Positions 32,501 to 41,470 of a stretch of DNA of 64,000 bases are shown piece by piece; position 1 is the stretch's first letter; the number at the start of each line of letters is the position of its first letter. Source of the stretch: Clarkia xantiana subsp. parviflora (taxonomy: Eukaryota > Streptophyta > Magnoliopsida > Myrtales > Onagraceae). Location: NCBI GenBank assembly GCA_036873135.1, contig JAPTYO010000011.1, forward strand, positions 2,712,298 through 2,776,297, in the 5' to 3' direction. Both the position numbers and the translations under genes were made by a program. The notes below the pieces were generated by a model that did no database searches, was not told the DNA's origin, and saw nothing but the letters and a program-made list of their open reading frames with translations.

Positions 32501-33528
32501 CAACTGCGGTAATCTTAAAAATATTGGCTGCACTAGTCTTGACAATATAGACTCTCTTAGACATTTGAAAATCTCTGGGTGCCCACTACTGAAACTAGAG
32601 CTAGATCAAGATGATGATGATAGTGATGATGATAGTGATGATGATTGTGGAGCACCAGCACTCCGGGATGACCGATATTATAGTAAGTCCTTTACAAAAG
32701 CTTTCTTCTTTTTGTTGTCGGGTGGGGTTAATAACAAAATCGGTACTTCACAATTTTAACCGGTTTACAAATACTTATTCCATCTTTGTGTTTTAGAATT
32801 CGCTAATTGATTTTTCAGTTGCAAACTAAATTCTTGGCTCTACTATAATTTCAGTGAAAATGAAAGGAAATGAGCATGTATCGGCAAGCCACGTGAGGAG
32901 ATACAGCAAAATATTTTTAATTGGACATGTAACACTAAACTTAATTTGTCAATATCTTGCTCCATCAGTGTCCAACATTAACTGCAAAAAGAAAAACATC
33001 AAACGGTCGGCACATAATCCCTTCTATCCAAATTTGACGGAAATATGTTATAAAAGATGTAGCAATTTTCAGACTTTAATTGAAAGTTGAGGTAGAGAAT
33101 TTGATATAAAAAGGGTTAAGTCGGAATACAAATTTGTAAATTGGTTAAAATTCAAGTATTGTAGTTGGCTTGGTAAAATAATCATTCAAGAGATTAACAG
33201 TTGAAGTGAAATCATGGATTGGTGAACAGGAAGACGGACGAGACGACGTGTAAGGAGTTGTCGAAGAGTGGGTGCGTTCATTTGTCTTCTTCTTTTTGTA
33301 GGCGCTTATCTTTGCGCGATTTGGGAGACCATATCTGGTTCGGATACGATGACATCTCTTTTTGAAAAGTGTATTGTTCTGACGATCTGCATAATGATTT
33401 GGGGACGATACTCAACTGATTTAGGCCGATTCATGAGTCACGAACTAATGATGGTGAATGAGCTTGTACGGGAAAAGTTAGCGTCTCTCAAGGCCGATTG
33501 GAACAGGCGAAGAGCCCGTCCTCGCTAA
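26060..33528 (+). CDS. TNL2: TIR-NB-ARC-LRR resistance protein with a two-segment hydrophobic tail
   Basis: Hand-built five-exon model: 26060-26529 (TIR), 28286-29399 (NB-ARC), 29498-29875 (linker), 30600-32682 (LRR) and 33230-33528 (tail). All introns are GT-AG, phases 2,0,0,1, and the total is about 1447 residues. Intron positions 1-3 and their phases equal those of TNL1, so the two are paralogues in opposite orientation. The role is intracellular immune receptor, as for TNL1. The tail exon is joined through a consensus GTAAGTCC donor (32683) to an ACAG|GAAG acceptor; phase 1 carries the frame into an Arg-rich stretch and two hydrophobic segments. Intron 1 carries two MITEs, and a Mutator-like element sits just upstream. 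No frameshift or premature stop is seen in the model. Confidence 0.8.
26758..27525. mobile_element. 768-bp Mutator-type non-autonomous element
   Basis: Terminal inverted repeats of about 130-150 bp start GGGTTAATAACTAAAAAAAA and end TTAATTATTAACCC. They are flanked by a perfect 9-bp target duplication AATTAATAT (26749-26757 and 27526-27534), the Mutator hallmark. The core (27000-27290) is GC-rich, without a stop-free gene, and resembles the core of the element at 34134-34968. Confidence 0.88.
27540..27776. mobile_element. ~236-bp MITE in TNL2 intron 1
   Basis: TTCTACAATGCTTTGGGAGC at the left mirrors GCTCCAAAAGCATTGTAGAA at the right (about 27 bp). Poly-T/poly-A inner arms are also mirrored. 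No coding capacity. The superfamily is not assigned. Confidence 0.75.
28286..29399 (+). CDS. TNL2 exon 2: NB-ARC domain
   Basis: P-loop GIGGIGKTT (about residues 212-220), kinase-2 VLLVLDDLS, SRIIVTTRN, GGIPLCLQVIGSLL (GIPL instead of the usual GLPL), AKEIFLDIACFF and YWMHD are in order and intact. Acceptor GATGTAG|G, donor AAAAAAG|GTAAAT. Confidence 0.9.
29498..29875 (+). CDS. TNL2 exon 3: linker
   Basis: Acceptor ATGGCAG|GAAAAT, donor ATCAAG|GTACAC; 126 codons in phase 0. It starts ENNNVKAISL like TNL1. It then has an unusual Asp-rich insert (DDNVHDFDVYDVDDDVY) that TNL1 lacks, followed by NLDKLRLFRLS and LPNLIYLSWHG. Confidence 0.85.
30600..32682 (+). CDS. TNL2 exon 4: leucine-rich repeats
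   Basis: Starts GLHSLEVLNLTGC after acceptor TATATAG. It has roughly 25 cytoplasmic-type LRRs (LYNLQSLDLSYC, LRKLERLDIYDC, LTSLEISEC, LRHLKISGC), longer than TNL1's set. It ends in a strongly acidic Asp/Ser run (GATGATGATAGTGATGATG repeats at about 32609-32646) just before the donor GTAAGTCC. Confidence 0.9.
33230..33528 (+). CDS. TNL2 exon 5: Arg-rich, double-hydrophobic tail
   Basis: Read in the frame set by phase-1 splicing, it begins with a basic stretch (RRTRRRVRSCRR). It then has hydrophobic segments AFICLLLFVGAYLCAIW and CIVLTICIMIWG, and ends REKLASLKADWNRRRARPR. The hydrophobic pair looks like two membrane helices in a hairpin. The last residues share SLKADWN with the TNL1 tail. If unspliced, TNL2 would end at 32759 without this tail. 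Confidence 0.65.
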
Positions 33529-34133
33529 GTGGGGGTTTTTTTTTTTTCTTTTGGCAAACTACTTATTCTATTTGATTAAAGGGTTAATTCATCAATTAGT
33601 TACTTATGTTTGTCTAATGTGACTTATTGGTTATTTTTGTTTTTTGACGTGATTGTTTGGTTACCTACGTTTCAAAATGTGATTAAATGGTTATAAAATG
33701 ACAGATTTATCCTTACCTTCAATAAATTCGATTTTTCTTCGTAGTGTCCTTCATGTTATTCATCGCGTTCATCAAATTTTTAACTGGTTTTTTTTTAAAA
33801 GAAAACTCCAAAATCAAATCGAATCTGAACCTAGGTTCGAATTCAAAACTGGTTCTACATTTGGGTTCGAATTAGAACCCTGCATCTAATCCGAACTGAT
33901 TAAGTTGAACTAACAATACATATGAGATTATCACCGCTTCATATGATTCGACGCCAATAGAAGGAATAATCACCTGGTGGTCTTTGAAAGTTGCCCGATT
34001 GTAAAGAAAGCCACGATCCTCCATGTTTGGAAGAAGACTAGCTCCCCCCTCTAGTTTGCAATGGATGTTAAGAATCAACATTGACTTACCTTCGTGGGCC
34101 AATATGATCTTACTATAGCGGTATTAGGTTTTA
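33529..34133. other. Downstream of TNL2; half of a GGGTTAAT-type MITE
   Basis: A T-rich run (33536-33549) follows the stop. GGGTTAATTCATCAATTAGTT at 33580 and repeated TGTGATTAAATGGTTA-like words resemble the end of a Mutator-type MITE, with no second arm. No gene is present. Confidence 0.4.
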
Positions 34134-34968
34134 GGATCAATAACCTGGGAGATATCTGAAGATTGGACCTTGTGAATTTGAGAGGCCTGAAGATTGAAAT
34201 GGTGATAACTGAGGTCTGAAGTTTGGACTTTGTGATTTTTAGGTTTTCCGTCCAAATTTTCTGTCAAATTTAACAGAAACACGTGAAATGTCATATTTAA
34301 CCCTGACAATATTTTAAACAAATTAAAGTTTAATTAATTGAACATGAAATGACAAAAATAGCCCTTTCACTAATTAAAACATAACCCAACTCCGGCCACC
34401 ACCACGGCTCCCGCCGGCCACCACCCAACTCCAGCGACCACCACGGCTCCCGCCGGCCACCACCCAACTCCGGCGACCACCACCCAACTCCGGCGACCAC
34501 CACTCACAGTCCGGCGACCCCACCAAACTCCGACGACCGCCACAATAGCCACGATGGGGCCCAAATCAAAGCCATCGGCCCCGATCGGAGCCACAAAGCT
34601 CCGATCTGAGCTTTGTAGGCCCAATCGGGGCCGCGGTTGTGCTCGCCAGAGTTGGGTGGTGGTCGTCGGAGCGGGTGGTGGTCGCCGGAGCTGAGTGGTG
34701 GTCGCCGGAGTTGGTGGTGACATTAAGGGCATTTTCGTCTTTTCATTTAAGCATGTGAGGTGGAAGAAGGGCATGTTTGGAATTTAATTTTATTTCAGGT
34801 CACATGTCAAGCACATGACCAGTTTCCGTTAATTTTAACGGAAAAAACTAACAGAGACCTCCATTATCTACAAATCAAAACTTCAGACCTCTATTATCAC
34901 CAATTTAAACTTCAGACCTCTCAAATTCACATGGCCCAAAATTCAGACCTCTCCCAGGTTATTGACCC
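34134..34968. mobile_element. 835-bp Mutator-type non-autonomous element
   Basis: Long inverted ends (GGATCAATAACCTGGGAGA against its near complement ending GGTTATTGACCC) extend over about 110 bp. A 9-bp target duplication, TAGGTTTTA at 34125-34133 and TATGTTTTA at 34969-34977, differs at one base. The core has six-fold CCGGCGACCACCAC-type repeats and a GC-rich block like that in 26758-27525. No transposase. Confidence 0.85.
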
Positions 34969-34977
34969 TATGTTTTA

Positions 34978-35402
34978 TATATTGGCGTCGGTAGAGTTGT
35001 GGATAGTATAAATATGAATTGATATGTTGCCACGAGGCGCTCTCTGTTGCTCTTTCGTTCTTCATCTATTCTTATTCTACTACAATCTGATCTACATTCA
35101 TTAATCTAGATTTCTTCGTCCCTTATCTATCCACATTCTTAATCGGGTTTGTATCAATGCACGACTGAACTCAGCAACGCTGTTATTATGGTGGAATGCG
35201 CGGAGAGCCCACGACTCTGATGATGACATAGAAGAGAATACATGCACATAGTCTGGTGATTATATAAGTTGTAGGAAAAGTAATTTGCCCACTTTGATGT
35301 TGTTGATGACATTTTAGATCTCATTCAAGTAGTATTAGTATTACAAAGCATCACCAAACTCAAATATTGGCTATAAGAAGTCACCTTAATATTGTTTAGT
35401 GT
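34978..35402. other. Intergenic, possible LTR debris
   Basis: Contains TATAAATA-like sequence near 35008 and a CT-rich stretch (CTCTCTGTTGCTCTTTCG, 35039-35056) that could be an old LTR promoter. Nothing firmer is seen. Confidence 0.35.
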
Positions 35403-35628
35403 ACCTGTCTCCAAACTCTGACTCAGCAACTTTCTTCTCTAACTCATCAAGTTTAGCTCTTAATGCAGTAATCTTAGATTGCATCAACTCCTTGGATGCC
35501 TTGACACGATTTGTTTCGTCTTTCAAAGCTTTGAAACGGATTGCGGTCTCCTTGAGCTCGACAAACGTTTGATGAGTACCCTTGGCTGCTGCTTGGATCT
35601 TTTCAAGGTTGAGCTTATATGATGGGAA
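35403..35628 (-). pseudogene. Fragment related to the TNL1 coiled-coil tail
   Basis: On the minus strand 75 codons are open from YKLNLEKIQAAAKGTHQ to a stop near 35388. They align with the middle of TNL1 exon 6 (YKLNFEKIQAAKDAHQ and ITALRA.L.ELEKKVAE). There is an in-frame deletion of a few residues, and the exon's front half is missing. The fragment is cut off at its upstream side by a TRIM-like element (35629). It lies about 1.9 kb beyond TNL2 on the opposite strand. Confidence 0.75.
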
Positions 35629-35775
35629 TGTTGAAGTACGTATGTATATACAAGTGTGCTAAAAAAGAAGGTTATTAAAGCGTATGGTATCAGGGTGCAC
35701 ATGTTCAAATCCTAACGACACAGGCTACCAGAGGTTGAAAGGATGTTGAAATATGTATATGAGTGTCTTACTGTT
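35629..35775 (+). mobile_element. TRIM-like miniature LTR element (candidate)
   Basis: TGTTGAAGTACGTATGTATA (35629) and TGTTGAAATATGTATATGAG (35744) could be short terminal repeats. Between them lie TGGTATCAGGGTGC (35685, like a methionine-tRNA primer site) and a purine-rich GAGGTTGAAAGGA just before the second repeat. This arrangement fits a TRIM; ends and duplication are not fixed. Confidence 0.4.
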
Positions 35776-36106
35776 AAAAACACATAATTTTAAAGTAAAT
35801 ATTTTAATAATTGGCCAAAAAAATATTTAAATAATTATAGACCTATATATACATTCTATACTAGAAAAAAGTAAGTTAAAATTATTTTTCTTGAAACTAT
35901 TAGAGTTTATTTTATTTACGTGTAATAATTACCGCTTCTTAAAAGTTCACACTATTTTTGTTCATTATAATTTTATGGTTTTATCAAATATCATGCAATG
36001 CACAGAAACATCACTTAACTTATTATATATTCATTTTGATGGATATACGCCAATCTTCACCATTGACCGATTACTTACACAAGAGGACCGTCTAATTTCC
36101 ACGATA
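35776..36106. other. Intergenic up to the gypsy insertion
   Basis: AT-rich, no feature beyond short A/T runs. The 5-bp target duplication ATTGA of the gypsy element follows at 36107-36111. Confidence 0.5.
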
Positions 36107-36111
36107 ATTGA

Positions 36112-36825
36112 TGTTGGATCACGGTGGAACTCCGGTACGGACTTTGACGGCGATCCTAGCTCCTTCGCTCCACGCAATCCTGCAAGAGGGGATAGACCGG
36201 GCGGTGACCCAGAATCCCTCTCTGATGCTTAAATGAGTGTCTCGTACGGACTGGCAAGCAATAATCTCAAGTAATGTAATTCAACGTCAGTCATCTGAGG
36301 TGACCTCTTGCCCTTTTATAGGTGAAGAGATGCCTCAGTTACCTGGTGAACCGTTGGGGGTGGTTAGCCCGTATCCCGCGCATCTCGGGTGTGATCCCGC
36401 CTATCTAGGTCATGATCTTGCTTATCTCGGCCACGCCCCGCGTATCTCGGCCACGCTCCGTGTATCTTAACCACGTTCCGCGTATCTCGGCCACGCCCCG
36501 CGTATCCCAGCCTTATCCTCTGATAACGAGTCCGACTAACATCGGGGACTCCAGAGTTATCTCGTTGTGTCACTGCTCGGGGCCCCTCGTCATCGTGACA
36601 GGGCCTATTGTTCTCATGGATTCATCATCGGGGCCTACTCAAAGGCGCTTCGTCGGGAGCATTCAGCTCGCTGGTCAGGTCCGACTCTGTCGGGACCTCT
36701 CATCCTCGGGTTCCCTTCGTCGGGACCCTTTGTCTGGGTCGTCTTGGCCTTCGTTTAGGGCCCACCGGGCCTGTTTGCCGTTTCCTCACCGTTAAAGGGC
36801 CTAACGGCTGTACTTGAACCCATCA
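36112..36825 (-). repeat. Gypsy LTR (3' LTR with respect to the minus-strand element)
   Basis: 714 bp, TG...CA ends. It contains multiple GCGTATCTCGGCCACG words in tandem at 36428-36505. It differs from the right copy at about a dozen positions. Confidence 0.93.
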
Positions 36826-37375
36826 TTTGCCCCCAAGACATGAGGGACTTTTAGTTCGTCGTGTCTTCCAACTCCCGACCTCCCGATATTGGAATCGGGG
36901 ATCTTTCCCTTGGCACAGTCACTCAACACTAGTTCTCTCCTTCACTTTTCCTCGATGCTTTGTGGATAACTGCCAAATCTGAGGGGACTTTTCGATTCCC
37001 CGGTTCATTAAATGCAGTAGATAGTGAAGCGACGTTTTCGGCCTTCGTGCCTGATTTTTCGCGCCTGTTCTTTTCTGAAAAGTGCTTTTCAGGCCGTTTC
37101 ATCATTACGTCCGTTGTCCTTCTGCACGCTTCATCTCAACGGTCCAGATTAAAACTCTTCGACTTCGACGACTCGGATCGAAGTGTCCCTTCAACTGTCC
37201 TCTTCGCCTATAAAACCCTAGCCGTGGGTGTTGAATCACTTTTACCGTCTTCGAATTTTCAGGAGCTCTCTGCAACCTTTGTGAATTCAAGCTTTTGCGA
37301 TTCCGAAGACCATCAGTGCTTTTCCGACCATCTTTCCGGCGAAGCCCAGTTCATTCCTTCAACCTCCAATTCATC

Positions 37376-40002
37376 ATGTCTGGTAAGGATTTTTCCTTCG
37401 TTGCTTGTTCATCTTTTCCTTGTTTACAGCTTTCCGAAAATCCCACTGTGCCTTCCTTGCCATTGTTACTTTTCAGACAGCGGATCCAGCTCTGAGGGGA
37501 GAAAGCCCTTCAATTTTGATTATGCTCTGAATGAAATCTCCAATACTACTTATGATGCAGCTCTCCGAGAGGGGTGCATCACTTCTACTTGGGAACCCCG
37601 TTTCCCGTATCCTTGGCCTCGCCCCTCGGGTAACCCTGAGGTTACTCGTCCCCAAAAAGGGGAGGTATTTGTCTCTACGGGGCAAGTATCAGCGGGGATC
37701 AGATTCCCCTTCTGTGGTAATCTGGTCGAGATGTGCCAGCATTACAAAACTCATCCAACCACCTTCTCTCCGCATGCCATTCGCCTGTGGAATACTTTCC
37801 AGGTCCTCTGCTTCCGACAGCGGTGGGTATACAGCCTCAAGCTCTTCAGGACCTTCTACGGGATGAAGTGCAACGAGGCGGGGGTTTGCGCCTTCTACCC
37901 CCGAATGCCGAAGTGGAACAAGGCGCAGCTTGGACGGTGTAACTGGACCAATGACACCTGGAAGGTGGTCAAGGGTCGGGGACTCCTGGTTGACACGGGG
38001 TCCGACAACAGTGGTTGGAAGAGGAGCTACTTCTTCATCCAGCACTCTTCGATCCCATGGCCCCGATGGGAGGTGGCAGCAGACTCCCCGCCTGCCTTCC
38101 ACACCTATACCGACGAAGATTTCCAAACTCTTCAACTCATCCAGCTTTACCGATGGGGGGAGTCCTACACTCCCCTCGACGCCAATTCCCTCGTGGAGCG
38201 GGACCTGGTGAACGCCGGGATCCGACTCCTCGATATAATCTCTGGGGGGCAGCTTTTCGACGGCCCTTCCAATGTGGTTCCCTGGGTAAACTTCTAACTC
38301 TTTTTCGTTTACTGTTTGCAGCCAAGAAGGTATCTGTGCTGACCGATCTGTTCCTTAAGCAGGGGGAGACCGATGCCGTTCGCCCTTCGCGGAAGAGGAA
38401 GTCCGCCAAGAAGGCTGTTGTTCAGTCGGGGTCTCCTTCTGCGGAGCAACCCAAACGGAAGCGGGTGGAGCTGGACCAACTCTTCGACGTCCAGAATGCT
38501 GAAGAAGGTAAAAAGCTCCGACTCGCTATTAAATCGTATAGGAGGATGGTCCCGAATGATTTGATTCCTTCGACCAGGGAGGCCCGTATTGCTGACGTTA
38601 GACGGATCCTTCGAGGCGAAACTCCTCGTGTCCTGAAGGCGGGCTACTACCACTATCATGGGAAGGATCAATACGTCTCCCGACGTATTGTTTGGTGTAA
38701 GAATCCTGATGAACTCCCTGACTACATTTCTGAAGCCTCTCGTCCTCCAGGTGCAGGTCGCTCAGGAGCTCCATCGGGTGCTAAAGCTTCCGCGGATGCA
38801 CCGTCTTCAACAGGGGCGCCTCCCTCATCTGGTGAGAAAACCCCGACCGGCGAACAGTTTCGTTGGGTGGAAAGCTTGGACTCCTCCGAGGAGACTGATG
38901 AGGGTGGCTCCCTTCGTCATCGTCGGAGGACGGGGCAGTCTCCCTTGAAACCAACCTCTCAGGGGCTGCCCCCTTCATCTTCTCCGCAGCAGCGACAACC
39001 GTCGCCCATCCACAACTTCACCCCTTCCCCTGTCCGGGTCGAGCCGGAGGCGTGCCCCTCCACGACTCGTGCCCCTCCTCCTGTCCCTCTCGACAGGAGT
39101 TTCTACAGGGCCTTCGACCCCGCGCAGGTGAACGCTCCCTGGGCTCCCATCCAAACACTGCAAGGGGTCCAGCTTCGACAAGGGGACCAACATGAGGACC
39201 TGGCTCTGCATCTGCTGGCGGGCTCGATCCTGCCCAACATGAGGTACCCGATTTCCCTGAATCGGACGGCCATGCATCGGGATGTCCGAGAGATGTCCCT
39301 GCGTCGGATAGAGGTAAAATTTCGCTCCTCCCTTCTCGTTGGTAAATCTGGTTGTTTGCCCATTAACACTTTTCTCTCTTATTGTAGGAGCTCGGGGACT
39401 TCAATCGTCTTTTTGGGTACCTCATCGCCTATGATGAGTCCCGGGAGCGGGACCGAGCAGCCCTCGACAAGCTTAAGGAGGATCTTGCGGCCTCCCAGTC
39501 TTCGCGGGGGAAACTTGCCAAGGAGCAGGCTCTCCTTGACAAAAAGGTTCAGGACCTCCAAAAGCAGGTCGGGGATTTCGAGGGACTCCTGAGGCGGGAG
39601 CGACAGGAGCGGCAGGCTGCTGAGGACAAGCTGGTCCTCGAGAAGAAGGCTCTAGAGGAGAAAGTCGCGGGGGTTCCTGCGCAGCTGGTTGCGGCTGAGG
39701 CCAAGGGCCGGGAGGACTATCGGGGGTCTGAAGACTTCCAGGCCGACGCTATGAAGTTCTTCGGCGCGGAGGTGGAGAACACTCTCTTCAATGCGGTTCA
39801 GGAGCTTCACTTGGAGTATGGGGACGCCATCAACTTCGACAAGTCTTCTTCTCTCGCTCCCTTCGCGAAGAAATATTTTGCTCTTTCTGAGGAGAGCGAT
39901 GGGGGGAGTATTCCCACAAATGATGCCCCGATAGTCGATCCTCCCGCGGCCGACCATGTGCAGCCTACTCCCGCCAATGCTGCTGACAAGGACCAAGCCT
40001 AA
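37376..40002 (+). CDS. Antisense intron-bearing gene inside the gypsy element (transposon-associated protein)
   Basis: On the strand opposite to gag-pol, between integrase and the 3' LTR. Likely exons are 37376-37382 (MSD start), 37477 to about 38285, about 38322-39313, and 39388-40002. Splice sites: TCTG|GTAAGG with TTTTCAG|AC joins in frame; GAG|GTAAAA with TTGTAG|GAG joins in phase 0. Near 38286-38321 a mini-intron-like GTAAAC...TTTGCAG (36 bp) is present, but the frames differ by one base, suggesting an indel or a mis-chosen site. The product has a globular N-terminal part rich in Trp/Phe (FPYPWPRPSG, LFRTFYGMK), a basic/Pro-rich middle, and a C-terminal coiled coil (KLKEDLAASQ, EKKALEEKV). 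It resembles the 'putative gypsy-type transposon' proteins of plants. Antisense extra genes are known from Tat elements such as Grande. Function is unknown. Confidence 0.6.
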
Positions 40003-40159
40003 CTGCTTATCTTTAGAGTCCTTGTACTTTCTTCGCTTTTGTAATCGTTGGGCCTTTGAGCCCTTATCAATTATCAGACTTCCTTAGTTCCGACATTTTC
40101 GATGCACTTCTCCGAGTGGCTTTACTATACTTGCTTAGGTCGATACTTCGACACTCTAA

Positions 40160-40700
40160 AACATTCTCGTACATCACTTAAGACGATTTAATTCCGCGCA
40201 CCACTTAAGGCGACTTAGTTCCGTGCATCACTTAAGACGACTTAACAACACTTAGAATAAATCTAAGAATCCTGCATCACTCAAGACGACTTTTTGATAC
40301 TTAGAATAAATCTAAAGATCGTGCACCACTCAAGGCGACTTAGTATCGTGCATCACTTAAGACGACTTTTTGATACTTAGAATAAATCTAAGGATCGTGC
40401 ACCACTCAAGGCGACTTTTCCCGTGCACCACTTAAGGCGACTTTCTTCGTGCACCACTCAAGGCGACTTTTTTCGTGCACCACTCAAGGCGACTTTATAA
40501 TGCTTAGAGTAAATCTAAGAACAATTTTGATCGGAAGCAACCTCTTTATTTATTGATGGCACAAAATTTGGCTTACATCGAATTAAACGATAAACAGCAT
40601 ACACCACTTAAGGCGATTTTACATCAGGCACCACTTAAGGCGACTTTCGTCGGGCACCACTTAAGGCGACTTTCATCGGGCACCACTTAAGGCGACTTTC
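40160..40700. repeat. 14 copies of a CACTTAAGGCGACTT-type repeat
   Basis: The core CAC(T/C)(T/C)AAG(G/A)CGA(C/T)TT occurs about 14 times in two clusters (10 at about 40171-40497, 4 at about 40605-40700). It is interspersed with a second unit ACTTAGAATAAATCTAAG (several copies). The array separates the 3' end of the antisense gene from the 3' end of integrase inside the gypsy element. Confidence 0.88.
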
Positions 40701-40701
40701 A

Positions 40702-41470
40702 TCAAGCATGGTGTTTCTTCAAGTGTTCGCCACTAAAAGAATGCTTCAATACTCTGCCATCGAGGTCTTCCAATTTGTACGCATTTGGAGCTGGCATCCC
40801 CACGACCTTATAAGGTTCTTCCCATTTTGGTGACATCTTGTTGATTCGATCCAAAAGGGTAAACTCGTTGCGACGCCAAACCAGCTCCCCGACGAAGAAT
40901 TGTCGGGACTTAACTCGCCGATTGTAATACCTGGCCGTCGCCAAACGCATTCGAGCTTGGACTTCATCAGCTTCCCGCCTCTTCTCTTCGAGCAAGTCCA
41001 AGTCCAGCCGTCTCATCTCATCATTCGTCAGAGGCTCGTAATATCTCATCCGATGGGACGCCACAGCTACCTCCACAGGGGCGACAACCTCTGTGCCATA
41101 AACGAGGCCAAACGGAGTCTCCCCCGTTGATCGTTTGGGTGTCGTTCTAACAGCCCAAAGCACGTTTTTCAGTTCGTTCAGCCACTTGCCCTTCAAGGCA
41201 TAGACCCTCTTCTTCAGGCCATCCATCACGATTTTGTTGGCTGATTTCTACCTGACTGTTAGTCTGAGCATGGCGTACGGAAGCTGTCCGATGCTCGATG
41301 TTCAACTCCTCCAGATACTCCCTCACCTGAGAGCCGTTAAACGGTGGACCATTGTCGCTGATCACCACCTTAGGAATCCCGTATCTGGACACAATATGGG
41401 TCTGGAGGAACTTGACGATCTGGTTCCCCGTTGTTCTGGCCAACGCCTTTGCCTCTATCCATTTCGACAA
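40702..41470 (-). pseudogene. Gypsy integrase, C-terminal part (two frames)
   Basis: The catalytic-core piece (41470-41147; SDNGPPF with the second acidic residue and QVE with the glutamate) is followed in another frame by the C-terminal piece (41229-40702; WAVRTTPKRSTGETPF, RRVKSRQFFVGELVW). The frame breaks near 41230 and again near 41450, where it meets the N-terminal part. Integrase would insert the cDNA; this copy is broken. Confidence 0.85.

Noticed and set aside
33268..33528. Independent small membrane protein
   Set aside because: It starts at GTG, has no upstream promoter-like signal, and its frame is exactly continued from the TNL2 LRR exon by a consensus intron. Kept as a TNL2 exon, with the alternative noted there.
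37689..39369. Minus-strand frames within 37689-39369
   Set aside because: They are shadows of the antisense (plus-strand) gene in GC-rich DNA; no retroelement domain matches in those frames.
40160..40700. CRISPR-like array
   Set aside because: Repeat cores are short and variable, spacers are not unique, and this lies in a plant retrotransposon. CRISPR arrays are prokaryotic.
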